Shown here in pieces: positions 1 to 10,890 of a stretch of DNA of 64,000 nucleotides. Each line of letters begins with the position of its first letter. The first letter of the stretch is position 1. Made by a program: the position numbers and the translations under genes. Below the pieces are notes generated by a model. That model was not told where the DNA came from, did no database searches, and worked only from the letters and a program-made list of their open reading frames with translations. This DNA comes from Bryum argenteum (lineage: Eukaryota; Streptophyta; Bryopsida; Bryales; Bryaceae): the NCBI GenBank assembly GCA_037043015.1, contig CM073328.1, forward strand, positions 2,033,409-2,097,408. Direction: 5' to 3'.

Positions 1-642
1 GAGGAAGAGCCAGCAGACCCCGTAGCGATGGAGGAGCCAATCGCTCCACCTGTCCACAGCCCGGAGAAGGTTCCGACCAGGACAGGTACCCTGCCACTCC
101 TCCCCGAGCATAACCAAGGAGAAACAGAGACGGCCCGGGGAGGGATACACCCGGAGGGGGAAGTTTCCCGGATTGAGGCGGACAGCGATAGGGTAAGGGC
201 TTCCTCACCAGTTCCCCCTGATCGGGTAGTGGACCCCATGGACGAGAGCCCTGCTCCCGCCCTAGAGGCCACGATCCAACCAGGACAGGAAGGGGAAGCC
301 GATACCCGGCCACCCGGACCAGTAACCGAGGAGCCACAGACGCCTCGCTGTCCGGGTTTAGCCATTCCGTCGGAGCCCTCTGACCGCGAGGCCCTCCCCG
401 AGAAGGTGCTGACCGCGGAGGTCGCCCCCCTCATCCCCGAGGACTTGATTGATGTCCCGGAGATCGGAGAGGCACTCCCGGACACCTCAGCCCCGATGCC
501 TTCAGGGGATACTGAGATTCTAGGGAGCGAAGGGACCGCTCCAGTGCTCCAGGAGACAGGGAACGAAGAGGAGGAGGTCACCTCCCAACCCGGGCCGAAG
601 GCGCAGGAAGACGGCGCCTCCTCGACTGCCGAGGCGCTGTAA
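1..642 (+). CDS. Acidic Pro/Glu-rich reading frame, open at the left edge (probable LTR-element ORF tail)
   Basis: The frame is open from base 1, so this is the C-terminal 213 codons of something longer; the first ATG is at 28. The peptide is rich in Pro, Glu, Gly and Ala, with no cysteine pattern, catalytic motif or membrane segment that I recognise. Low-complexity acidic tails like this occur in plant LTR-element proteins and in disordered host proteins. A long GC-rich non-coding stretch follows at once, which fits the end of the internal region of an LTR element. Function unknown. Confidence 0.35.
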   Translation, partial: EEEPADPVAMEEPIAPPVHSPEKVPTRTGTLPLLPEHNQGETETARGGIHPEGEVSRIEADSDRVRASSPVPPDRVVDPMDESPAPALEATIQPGQEGEADTRPPGPVTEEPQTPRCPGLAIPSEPSDREALPEKVLTAEVAPLIPEDLIDVPEIGEALPDTSAPMPSGDTEILGSEGTAPVLQETGNEEEEVTSQPGPKAQEDGASSTAEAL

Positions 643-1815
643 CCGTCAGGATGGAGGAGGACGGTCAGGGCTGAGGTAGCGGTGGGCGGATATCTCGGAT
701 CGAGATTAGGTTAGAAGTAGTGCTTTTATTTGCAGATAGGAGAATGACGGCGCTAGGCTGACAAAGGGATAGATTTAGAAAGATTCCCTGGCAAGGAATT
801 TTTGTCCTCTTCTGGGACGCCAGGGAGGATCTGCTACTTAGCCGAGGGGAGGATACCCCCTCGGGGTCTTTTTGTGCCTTTTGCAGTACCCTAATGCAGT
901 TGCAAGTATGCCCCTTTCTCCATCCTCATTGCGTGTACGTGTGTGCGTGTGGGTGTTAGTGTGTGCAACCTTTCCTAGTTCCTGTCTTGTATGCTGTGCT
1001 GGGAGTGTTGCGAAGTCTAGAAGGCCCTTGCTGTCCGGGCAAGAGATAACGGTTCCGTCTTTGAACGGAGAGTAGTAAGGAGGGTAGAGAAGCTGGCAGG
1101 AGAGGAGTGCGGCCAACGAACGGCACCTCTTACTTAGGGCGCCGCCTAGTCTGTCCGTGCAGCTTCCAGGATTACAGCGGCCAGGGAGGGATTCCTGCCG
1201 TTTAACCGACTCCCGAGGCTGCGCTCGGTTGAGTCCCCCCGGGTGCTTAAGTCCGGATAGGCTGGTTGGTGTATAGGTAATAGCGGTGAACTCCGGGTCA
1301 GTCGCACCACCCCCAGTTCAGTAACCCGGGATCTACTAACCCGGGTATCGAGTTGCGATAACCGGACCATAGGAGAACCGGATACCAACCTTTGTGACAT
1401 GCGTGTGGGCCTAGAGTCCGGGCGTAGAGGGAGGTATAAGGGAAGTTCCTAACAGGGTAAGGAGAGAGAGAGTCTCGGTGACCTTTCCGGTCACGTTAAT
1501 CAACGGGAGCAGTGGTCTAATCCCCCCACTTATCCAAATCCGGGAAAACCCCTCTGAGGTGAATACAGAGGCTAAACTAAACCACAAAGACTAAATCCCC
1601 TCCCTTCTCCTGTCCGGGTAGCTTTTCCAGGACAGGATACAGGGCAAAGGGGTGATAGGACAGTACCCGGATAGCACAAATCCGGGTTGGCTAACTGGTG
1701 GAAATTGTTGTCCTTGCACTTCACAGGATCTCCGTCGACGAATACTCGGGTTCTTGTTTGGGAAACCTCTTTTACCACGAAAAAGGGTTATCCGGGCACG
1801 AATCAGGAAAGCACG
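643..1815. mobile_element. GC-rich non-coding block, probable LTR or 3' end of an LTR element (fossil)
   Basis: About 1.2 kb without a convincing coding frame. Purine-rich DNA (around 650-672) follows the upstream stop codon, and the block is full of short CCGG/TCCGGG strings unlike the AT-rich DNA further right. It ends where the copia fossil begins. A partner LTR is not in the window, so the LTR reading and its age cannot be tested here. Confidence 0.3.
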
Positions 1816-4430
1816 TTACGACACAGCTCCTTGAACCCCGACTGCCGGCTGTGGCAGAACCGCTGCGTGTCCCGCAGGCGGTGGCACGGCAGGGCCATGC
1901 ATGGGCGCTATGTCTCCCACTCGCAGTTGATCACCGGGGTATGTAAGCCATTCGAGGGTACCAACAGTCCCTTCGGTAGAAATGTCCTCATGAAAGATGA
2001 CGTCACGACTCTCCTCGATGCGTCGCAGCTCATTATTCCAAACACGGTATGCTTTGCTAGTTGGGGAATATCCCATAAAAATACACCCTTCCGACTTTTG
2101 GCATTCAGCTTCGTTCGAAATTCCTTCGGCACGTAAACATAAGCATCCGAGCCAAATACTCGCAGGTGAGCGACTGATGGTCTTCTCCTATACCAAAGCT
2201 CATATGGGGTGTTGCCGATGTCTGTCCTGGTGGCGGTGCGGTTCAACGTGTAGACTGCGGTGTGAGCAGCTTCGCCCCAAAACTTGTGGGCAACGTTGGC
2301 AGCATGCAGCATCGATCGAACTGCCTCGACTATCGTTCGATTGTCACGTTCAGAGGCCCCGTTCTATTCTGGAGTAGAAGGGGTTGTCAACTCTTGTTTG
2401 ATATTCTTGGCCGCCAAGAACTGTCGGAAAGACCCGCTAGTGTACTCAGTGCCACGATCACTGCGTACAGTCTTGATCGCATGACCAGTGTCTCGTAAAA
2501 GTTGAGCTGTGAACCGTTGGAATGCATGAATAGTCTCAGGTTTTTTCTTAAGGCACTCAATAACTCTGAATCCACTACTGTCATCTTTGAACAACGCAAA
2601 ATAAAGTGCCCCGCCCATTGAAGGAGTAGACATCGGACCACACAAATCTGTGTGTACGAGGTCTCCTGGTGCAGCTGATCGCTCTCTAGGATCATCATGG
2701 GGAAAAACATGTCGATGTTGTTTCCCGTATACGCAACCGGGACAGAACCGTCTATCTCGTTGAGTGATTTCCATGCCATCGACGAGTCCCTTCGCTGCCA
2801 TCATCTGGATGGTCGAGTAGCTAGTATGAGAAAACCTCCTGTGCCAAATCTCAAGTGACTGTTGACCTTCGGCTTGAGTGGGTACACCAAAAGATGTGGC
2901 GGACGTCATAGCAAGAACTGGTGGCTTCGGTACTTGGTGAATAACTTCGATTAACAACCGGTACATCCTATCTTGAATCATGCCGATCATCACCTTCTTG
3001 CCGTTTTCAAGCATATGGCAGCCCACATCGGTATGTAACGTGAAAATCTTCTTATGGGCAGCAACATAGGAAGAGAACAGATTACGCCCTAGCTTAGGTA
3101 CGAATAGGACGTCCTTCAGAACACCGAAGGTATCGCCCTCTGGCAAGTAGATCTTGATGTGGATGTCACCAACACCGACGGCTTGGAGTTGTATACCACC
3201 GATACCTTCCACCGAGCGAATATCTGTGAGGTCACGATAGACAGTGAAGAACGTGCGATCTTCTGCCATGTGCTCAGTGCATCCACTATCGACATACCAG
3301 AACGACAACAAGTCGCGCGGAATGTCTCCAATGTGTGCCATGTAGGCCTTCAGGTTACTAGTTGTGCTTGAATTGGTTTGCGCACCAATAGGCTTCCGCT
3401 TGGATTCTTGATGCTTACGCTGCTCGTCTTCAGTGGCTTGACACTCCTTGCCCCAGTGCCCCGTCCGACCACACTTCCAACATTCGGTGGTCTTCTTGCG
3501 ATCGGCAATCTCTTTCTTCCTGGCCGCTCGCTGCTCCGCGCTGTACTCAGAAGTATTCTTTCCCTTCGTGGATGCAGCGTATGCTTGTGCCGAGGCAATA
3601 GTTTCATCAGAGCGCATCTTGTTCATACCCTCCGTCTGAAGAAGCTGCAGTATCAGGTTCGAAAGAGTTTTGGAGGCGTCGGGCTGCATACGCCACGCAG
3701 GGAGCATGCTGTCGAAAGCACTCTGAAGATTACACAGAATCTTGGAGATCTGTGCCTGCTCATTAAAAGTGGTATCCCCACGGCTAGCTAGCTGTGACAC
3801 GATGAAGTCGAGCCTGCTCAGAAAGTCTGCAACATTCTCGCCTTCAGTCATAGTACACTTATAGAACTCTTCTTGTAGGGTGTGAATATTCTCCGACGTG
3901 TCCCGCTCATGAATGAGCTTCAGCTTATCCCAAATTTCCTTAGAGGTGGTACAAGACACGACATGCTTGAGTATCGACTCATCCAGGGCCTGACACAGAA
4001 GACTGAACGCCTGACTATCCCGCTTGACCCACTCAGACTTGACAGCAGCAGCTTCAGTAGCCGCTGGTTTAGGTAGTGTACCCGCGACAATGTCCATAAG
4101 CTCCTTGCCAAGAAGGATAGCACGCATTTGAAATTTCCATAAGTGGAAGTTTGACCCTTTAAAGCGAGTAATACTGCCCAAGTCACGACCAGCATCAGCC
4201 ATGGTAGCTGGTAGACTCGAGAAAAACAGGAAAAAGCGACAAAGAACTGTAGACACAGAATCTTAAACTGCATATACCAGACAGTAGACAAAGAAATGAA
4301 GATACACGAATCACTCTACCCCACCAAGAACTGTAGACTTAGAGCTACCAAGTTCATACACGAAGCTTCTACGTAGGGACAACGATACAGGTACCAAGAA
4401 TATACATCTAACACAATAGAGTGGCACAGC
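1816..4430 (-). mobile_element. Ty1/copia LTR retrotransposon fossil (gag-protease-integrase part)
   Basis: Read on the minus strand, it has a copia gag with a zinc knuckle (CWKCGRTGHWGKEC), an aspartic-protease motif (YVDSGCTEHM), a GAG-preintegrase segment (WHRRFSH) with a following C-x2-C, and an integrase core running towards the left end (EAAHTAVYTLNRT, SVAHLRVFGSDAYV). Reverse transcriptase and RNase H are not seen, because the left end runs into the GC-rich block. No LTR pair is recognised, so age cannot be estimated. The copy is incomplete and broken at least once. The right end is only approximate. Confidence 0.9.
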
Positions 4431-5842
4431 TTATCCGGAAACAAAGGAGCCCATAACCTATTGAATACTATTTATGAAGCTTGCAAAATTATCAATGGAC
4501 TGTGTCACCCCTTTGCTCATACGGTAAAGCAGACTCATACACAACGACAATGCTTTGCCAACAATCAGAATATAAATTATACCAAAGTATGCTGAGCTTA
4601 CAGTTCTGTACTAGGGCAATGGTAAGCTTGGGGTATCACTTTTTGGACACACTAATTAGGTTATTTTTATTGAAAGCCTCCAAAGTTTGTCTAATTTAGT
4701 CATTTTAATCAAGTAAAAAGACCCTAAAATAGAAAATAAAATATCATGCACCTCACTGAAATCAAAGTATATATGCCTATAGATTTTCTTTTAGATTTTT
4801 TATTTTTTTTGGATCCATTCATAGATGAGGGAAAAAGTGTTGAATTTGGGGATTTGCAGGCATTATAGTGCACAATGAATTAATTTTTTTATTATTAAAT
4901 AAATTATTTTGTATTCTATACAAGAAGATGTAGGTCATATTCAAAAATTATATTAAAATAAAAATGGTTGATATTCCATTTGCTTGATTCTATGGATTTT
5001 AGGTTATTGGGACATGACTTACTTTTTCAACTAAAAAATCAAATAAAATTACTTCAAAATATTTTTTTTAATTTTTAATTTTTTTTCTTGATACATTATA
5101 AGTATAGACAACTAAAACCACATCTAATGAAGTCTTATTGTATTACAGTTTAAAAATGGATATGTTTGTCACACCAGCATAGAGTGCAATTGTTCATGGG
5201 ACAACCTTTTTGGGTACCCCAACCAGACCATCACCCACTATACTACAAGTACAGAGCATACACATGTACTCAGATACACACACTGCACTATCACTCCTCG
5301 CCTTACACTCTAAATGAGAGAGACGATGCAGAGGTACAAATCCCCTGGTGGGCGCAACACTAGAACTCATGATTGCTAGAGTGTTGATGTGAGTTCGACA
5401 TGAACATGCCACCTCAGCTAATAATCCACCTGGCACGTTGTGTCTCGAGTTCTCACAGTGCTGATACTCCAATAGGGTGATATTACAAAATAGAAGTGAT
5501 ATGGTAGAACAATGCACCAAAATCATTACTATTCAAGCCCCCTAAAATGGCTCGTGGAACAAAATGGAATATTTAATCTACAAAAATGGCACATGGAAAA
5601 ATGTACCAGTCACAGAGCGAGCCATAGCAACATGGGAAGCTTTCATTACAACATGGTAGGACGGAGAAGTGTTTGCTGATGGATGTGAGAAGAAGTGCGA
5701 TGAAAAAATGTATGTAGTTTTTTGTGTTGAATGCACAGTCCTTGAGTTGTCCAAAAGGATGTTTGAGGGAATCGATGCGATGCTGCTCCAAACGACGATC
5801 ATTACAAACTGCATGTTTACAAAACCAGCGGTTTTGACTTAA
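4431..5842. other. AT-rich gene-free stretch
   Basis: Contains A/T runs (4,790-5,090) and a slightly GC-richer block (5,160-5,540) with short frames on both strands. None of these shows a family motif, splice-supported extension or coding-like composition. The part next to the copia fossil may include its leader or LTR, but I could not find LTR ends. Confidence 0.5.
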
Positions 5843-5985
5843 ACACCATATTCGTTAAATTGGCCCAATCCCCGTTATATTTGGCCGCACACTATTCAAA
5901 TAAATAGAGTAAAGTGTAACATAGAGGGGGTCTCAAATACTATGGGTATGGAAAATAGTAATATTTTTAATTGCTAAATGTGATG
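5843..5985. mobile_element. MITE family 1, left-end copy (partial)
   Basis: Begins with ACACCATATTCG followed by TTAAATTGGCCCAATCCCC and TATATTTGGCCGCACACTATT. The same terminal sequence opens the copies at 12,670 and 16,352. Inner bases also match the 16.4-kb copy (GGGGGT, then ATACTATGGGTATGGAAAA). The right terminal repeat is not found, so the copy is partial. Confidence 0.65.
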
Positions 5986-6390
5986 GTTGTGTGACGTGGC
6001 GATAATATGTTGAAAATGCAAATACAATGCGCGATAAAATATGGAGAAGATAAAGATTTTTTTCAGTAAAGAAAAGAGGTAAAGAAATACGGTATAGGCA
6101 AAAGATATGTCTGTATTTGTAAAAGAAACATATTGGAAAGAAAAGAAGCGGAAGTAAAAGATAAAGAAACCGAAAGATTAAGAAAAAGAAAACTAGTAAA
6201 GAAAAAGAAAAATAGTATAGAAAAAGAAGCACACAAAATGAAAAAGAAATGGAATGAGAACTCTAAGGCATAGATATATTGCAAATTGGTACGTTAAAGT
6301 GAACATATTCAAATAGATATCCTACTTGCAACAATCGAGCCTTAAAGAGAGCTCAAGCGCACATGTTGTATGAAGTGTGTCTCATTCTCA
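5986..6390. other. AAG-rich low-complexity DNA and 3' flank of the DUF7869 gene
   Basis: 6,060-6,260 is almost pure A/G with many AAAGAAAAAGAAA runs, so the frames seen across it on the minus strand are composition artefacts. The rest is the presumed 3' flank of the minus-strand gene ending at 6,391. A few AATAAA-like strings are present, but none is singled out. Confidence 0.5.
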
Positions 6391-9300
6391 CTAGGATTCT
6401 TCAAACTCTATGATGCGACGTAGATTGTCAAGAGCAAATTGGATCTGCGATGCCGCGGCAAATTGTATCCTCCCTTTTAGAGGCCTCCAAGAAGCAACAA
6501 CGCTATCTGTAGATATCGTATCTTCTGTTTTTGTTGAAATATCTAACTTGTATGGAAATTCGTGAATTGTATCCCATCCTCGGTACAACTCCGCAATAGG
6601 GTTGTCATTGTTGTCTGGCACCCACCAACGCACTTTGAATGTCTTGAAATTTGGTTGCGTTGGGTCCATTTGTGGTTGGTTCATAACCTTCCCTAGCCAT
6701 ATTGGTTCCTTGCAACCTTCTGCTGGTCTTACAAAAACCAAGAATCCCTTCAAAATATCTCGTCCTGTAGTGAAAGACGGCGGTGGTCTGTCATCTATTG
6801 TTCCAATATAATGGTCTTCTTCTTCCTCCACGTCGTCCTCTCCAAAGACCACCTCCGCTTCGTGTCCTTCTGCTATTCGATTTACTGATTGTACATCGTC
6901 TATGCAAAGTCGGCTTGTCGGCCAAAATCCACATTTCAACGGCACATCACCTTCAATACCAACAACACTTGTCATTGACCTAATTGCATCTCGAACCCCT
7001 GTCCAGTACTCCACGTAATGAGAATGCTCTCCTCTAAATGCGGGCGTCACGTTCGCATTCAGCAGCATATTGTAATGTGCAATGAATCCATCAATACCCT
7101 TCAATATCTCATCTTCATGCTTCAATCCTTTTGATTTCACAGCAAACGGCTCAGCATCCTCTGGAGGTAATATAGGCCTACCTGTTGCGTCAGCCTTCCA
7201 CAATTTGATCCCAGCTGAATGTGTTGGTTTCCATTTTTCTTCCGTACATGCTAATTTGTATTGCATCAAAGGCCATCCGTCCTCATGGATAAAGAATCTG
7301 AATTGACTTCCCTTGCTATGGCCTTTTAGCCTCGTCCTTCGAGCCTTTGCCATGTATGGAGCAATGAACTTCTTGAAATCCGGAACTTCCTCAATAAGGT
7401 GCGGAATCATGGGGCCATCCTTGTCTAGATCCAAGTAAGATTTCATTAGCATGGGAAGTGTTGGATGATTCTTCTCTTTCAAAACCACACTCCACCTCCC
7501 AAATGAAGCATCGATGTCTTCATGCGTATGTCCCACCATCATGAATGATACTACCACTTCTCTCACAATCCTCTTCGCCACTATCAACGACCAAAAACAA
7601 AAAGAGTATCTATTTTTATTCTCCCTCCAACAATTATCCAATTGGATATGCAATACCGGTGCAAGCGGTCGTGCTACTCTTGAACTCTCAGTTGGTTCCT
7701 TGAGAGATGCTAAACACATTTCTTTCCCCTGCAAAATAGCTCTATACAATGCGGTGCTTTCACTCTGTGGAAATAATGCTCTCGACGATGTTGCCGGCGT
7801 GTCTTCTATATCACGCAACAATTTGGCAACAGACCCAATTGTAAAGTTACTATCATTAGGAAACATATCCACTGTATAGTGAGCGTACCTTGAATCCCCA
7901 TGTCCATGAGCATACATGCCCGTCACGGAAATGGGTAGCTTCATCAGGGCATCCAAATCTTTTGTCCGAGATCTAAGACATGGAAGTGCAGTTTTGGAGT
8001 GGTCCATCTTATCGTGCAAAATGCTCACAAATTCCAGCGGTCTCTTCTTCGAATGTGTTCGATCCGACCAATATGCAACACGGGCCGCCGTTTGAGCATT
8101 TGTATGTTTGGTGTACTTCAATGCATACTCTTTGTGTTCTTCTGATCCAGGTACTGCTGATTGTTTCAACGTGTTATATGTATCGCACTTGGAACATCTT
8201 GAGAATGAGTCTCCCCTTCGCTTGATCCGGTACTCAGCAAATCTTGATATGCGTATTCGACTTAGAAGAGTTGCTGAGATAGGTCTTAGTCCGAATTCGG
8301 TATTCACCTAACAACAGTTTTGCACTTATTGAGTCACTAAAAAATCGAGGGTTGATTTGCAAAGTATATGACTAACGTACTCTTTTGAGACATGCAAGTA
8401 CTGCATACCTCATTCACTCGGGGAAGAAATTGATTCCATCGTATTCCAGTTGGAAGAATCTTTTGCGCAACACGTTCGCCGGATGGTAATGTACATGGAT
8501 AAGGCATTTGGTCAGCAAGGTTCATGATCATACTCTCCAAAACAAAAGCCGCATGTGCCGTAGATGCCCTCGGTTTAGATTTCCCCATATTGCCATGCGG
8601 ACGTGCCCTGGCCCCCTCTTTAGCCTGTTTCTCATACGGCCGGAATGTCCTATTCGATACTCCATGGATGAGCTTCCAACCTTTCACACACACCTCTTTG
8701 AATTGAAACCTCACAAGATCCTCATTGCCATCAACTGAACGAAACTTTGTACGATGAATGTCGAGGTTCTTCGAACGTCTCTCTTCAGTATCCCTTAAGA
8801 ATATTTCTTGACGTGCCACTCGGATTATACTCGGAGGGAACATTCTAATGCAATGACGGTCGCAACATTCTCCCATGTACACCTTAGCGATCTCGTCTTC
8901 GGATATCCTCCACTCTTGTGTTTTCTTAGTTTTGTACGCCCTATTAGTGGTGTCATAGCGGCGCTTTCCTTTACGGTCCAACTTTCTCATCTCATCCTCG
9001 TGTACGATATAAGCGTGCTTTCTAAGATGGTCGTAAACACTCACACTCTTTAGAAATAGCGACCGAATGGGCCAACAGATACACATGTTGCGGAGTGCCG
9101 AGTCCCCATCAAATATTGCACACACTTTAACGCCAAAGTTCATGTTACCTAGTTCATTCTCACCATCCATAGACAAGATGGGATTTGTAGCAGAAACAAG
9201 GACATCGGCAAATTTTCGCCCGTTGCTGTGCACAGCCTCTACCATTAGACCCTTCCACTCATCCCTACTAATACCATCACAATCAGGGATGGGAGAATTA

Positions 9301-9707
9301 TCAATGACATCCTCCACATTGAGATCATCTTGTCCCACATCTGCGGTTGATGCAGTACCCTATACACGACAATTTACGTGACTGTCTCAGTATATCGCAC
9401 CATTCTGATCAACGTATAGATCATTGCGGCTAACACACACCATGTACTAACATTATAAAACCTTTGAAACGGGAAAACTTTCGGTTCACCCAATCTTGTT
9501 ATTAAGTTCAATCATTTATACATGCAAGTTGATAAAGCTTTCTTATTCCTACTAAATCGGTTCCTACTTAGTTGAATCCGATGAGTAGTATATACTATAA
9601 AGAGAAAGGTATTGATATTACGAGCGTACCCATTCGCTCACATCATCTGCGATGCAAGGGCCAGACCCGTTCAACTCCTCATCCTCCCATACTGAAGCAG
9701 ATTCCAT
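6391..9707 (-). CDS. DUF7869-domain protein, three exons, 981 residues (possible transposase relative)
   Basis: Exons are 9707-9630, 9359-8409 and 8307-6391. Both introns (270 and 101 bp) are GT-AG, and every junction is in phase 0, giving one uninterrupted 981-residue protein. The start is the ATG at 9707 (MESASVWEDEEL); an upstream start in a further exon is not excluded. Landmarks are CCDRHC in exon 2, a VCVKGWKLIHGVS segment, CSKC at about residue 382, LHDKMDHSK near 440, LQLDN-type HIQLDNCW near 565, and the family signature GHTHEDID at about 602-609. Such proteins are common in seedless plants, oomycetes and cnidarians. Their function is unknown. The spaced acidic residues (HDKMD, LDN, HTHED) could be a DDE/RNase H-like triad; that is inference. 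I see no terminal inverted repeats of an enclosing transposon. Intact frames suggest recent insertion or selection. The leader region carries a palindrome array. Confidence 0.8.
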
Positions 9708-10027
9708 ACCTTGAACACCAGGACCTACACAACACACAACAATGCCTCTGCTTCCATTAGTTATTCGTAATCTTAATCACCTACGCTATCTTGCACGTAA
9801 TCGCATCCAGACCAGCGCTCTCCTACTCAATCTAAATTTGACACTACTGCATGTGCGGACCGCTAAGGATGCAAACATTGAAGGTGCTCGGACGACACTA
9901 AAATTGATGCAGGCGGTACGAAGCAGAGTTCATAAGTTCGTTATCATAGGAAGCAGACATTGCATTCACAATCAATGCATTGCGTCCAGTGCATCGGTAA
10001 AGAAAAACTCCATCGATCATCCACCAA

Positions 10028-10162
10028 CTTACGAACTGCGTTCTGTCAACTTAAGAACTGCAGTTCGTTAACTTTACGAATTGTAGTTCGTGAACTTACG
10101 AACTGCAGTTCGCAAAACTTATGAACTGCAGTTCGTCAACTTACGAACGGCAGTTCGTAAGT
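10028..10162. repeat. Six tandem palindromes, ACGAACTGCAGTTCGT type
   Basis: Six copies of a roughly 20-bp palindrome follow one another every 22-24 bp, starting near 10028, 10050, 10072, 10094, 10118 and 10140. The centre is CTGCAG in three copies, with one copy reduced to CTGCG and one with GGCAG. Most arms read TTACGAAC and GTTCGTAA. The array lies 320-455 bp upstream of the DUF7869 start codon and downstream of a minus-strand TATA box, so it is probably in that gene's leader. The same palindrome family recurs around the ParB/methyltransferase-like gene. Confidence 0.9.
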
Positions 10163-10167
10163 CGAGA

Positions 10168-10265
10168 TGACGTCAGCCGCTGACGACAGTCTGACACTGA
10201 CACGTCAGCAAAGTAACCTGACACTGACAGCTAATCATAATGACGTCATTAAAGTGATGACGTCA
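10168..10265. promoter_or_regulatory. Three perfect TGACGTCA palindromes (bZIP/CRE-type sites)
   Basis: TGACGTCA occurs at 10168-10175, 10241-10248 and 10258-10265, with a related ACGTCAGC near 10202. TGACGTCA is the classic binding site of TGA/CREB-type bZIP factors. Three perfect copies in 100 bp, beside the palindrome array and 100-190 bp downstream of the TATA box on the minus strand, look regulatory. The factor is unknown. Confidence 0.55.
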
Positions 10266-10355
10266 CGAAAATGCTAACCTCAACCCTCCAAGAGAGAACG
10301 ACGAAGTGAGCGGAAAAAAACTCATGAAATGGGAGCTCATTGTGAGGGGCGGGCC

Positions 10356-10363
10356 TTTATATA
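10356..10363 (-). promoter_or_regulatory. TATA box, probable promoter of the DUF7869 gene
   Basis: On the minus strand the sequence reads TATATAAA, preceded by a G-run and followed by GGCCCGCCCC. It lies 650 bp upstream of the ATG at 9707. A transcript starting about 30 bp downstream would carry the TGACGTCA sites and the palindrome array in its 5' leader. A leader intron ending near 9723 (TGTGTAG) is possible. Confidence 0.45.
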
Positions 10364-10497
10364 CCCCCCGAATTTTGGAGGAGGCTGCCCTGCCCGAATA
10401 TAAACTTTCATTGACCTGCCCGCAATGATGAGCCGCGCGCGGCATTCAATCCGGTCATAAATTATTGTGCGGCTCCCACATACAACGGGTTAAATAT

Positions 10498-10890
10498 GGT
10501 ATTTGTACCCATAACCACCAACATAAGGAAATTCGCCCATTTATAGCTGGTCTATTTATAATGGGTATTATTTTTTGGGTATCATGATACTTTTTAAGAA
10601 GGTTTACAACTTTTTCATATTTTTTTGTGAAACACACGAATTATTACAAATCTTCAAACAGTAAAGTAGTGGAGGACCCGTAATCAACCTCTGGGGTAAT
10701 TCTGCAAACACCACCTTAGCTCTTATAAATTTCCATTCATGATTCGACCCAAAATCAATAGCTTCTTTACTATTTTGATAGGTCAATTTAAATTGAGTGT
10801 TCTAACAATTCTAGTTTAGGCTAGGTGCGGTTATTGGGAGACCTACGTGTTGATAGTGGCGGTGCTAGTGGTTTTAGGTACTTCTACCAT
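10498..10890. mobile_element. MITE family 2, diverged copy
   Basis: Matches, in inverted orientation, the better-preserved element at 35,277-35,663. Shared blocks are GTACCCATAACCACCA at one end, AATTCGCCCATTTATA, GGACCCGTAATCAACCT, CATTCATGATTCGACCC and a degraded GTGGTTTTAGGTACTTC at the other end. It is non-coding and its ends are eroded, so it is older than the 35-kb copy. Confidence 0.7.

Noticed and set aside
5933-6284. Phe/Leu-rich minus-strand frames as small membrane proteins
   Set aside because: Caused by the AAG-rich low-complexity stretch.
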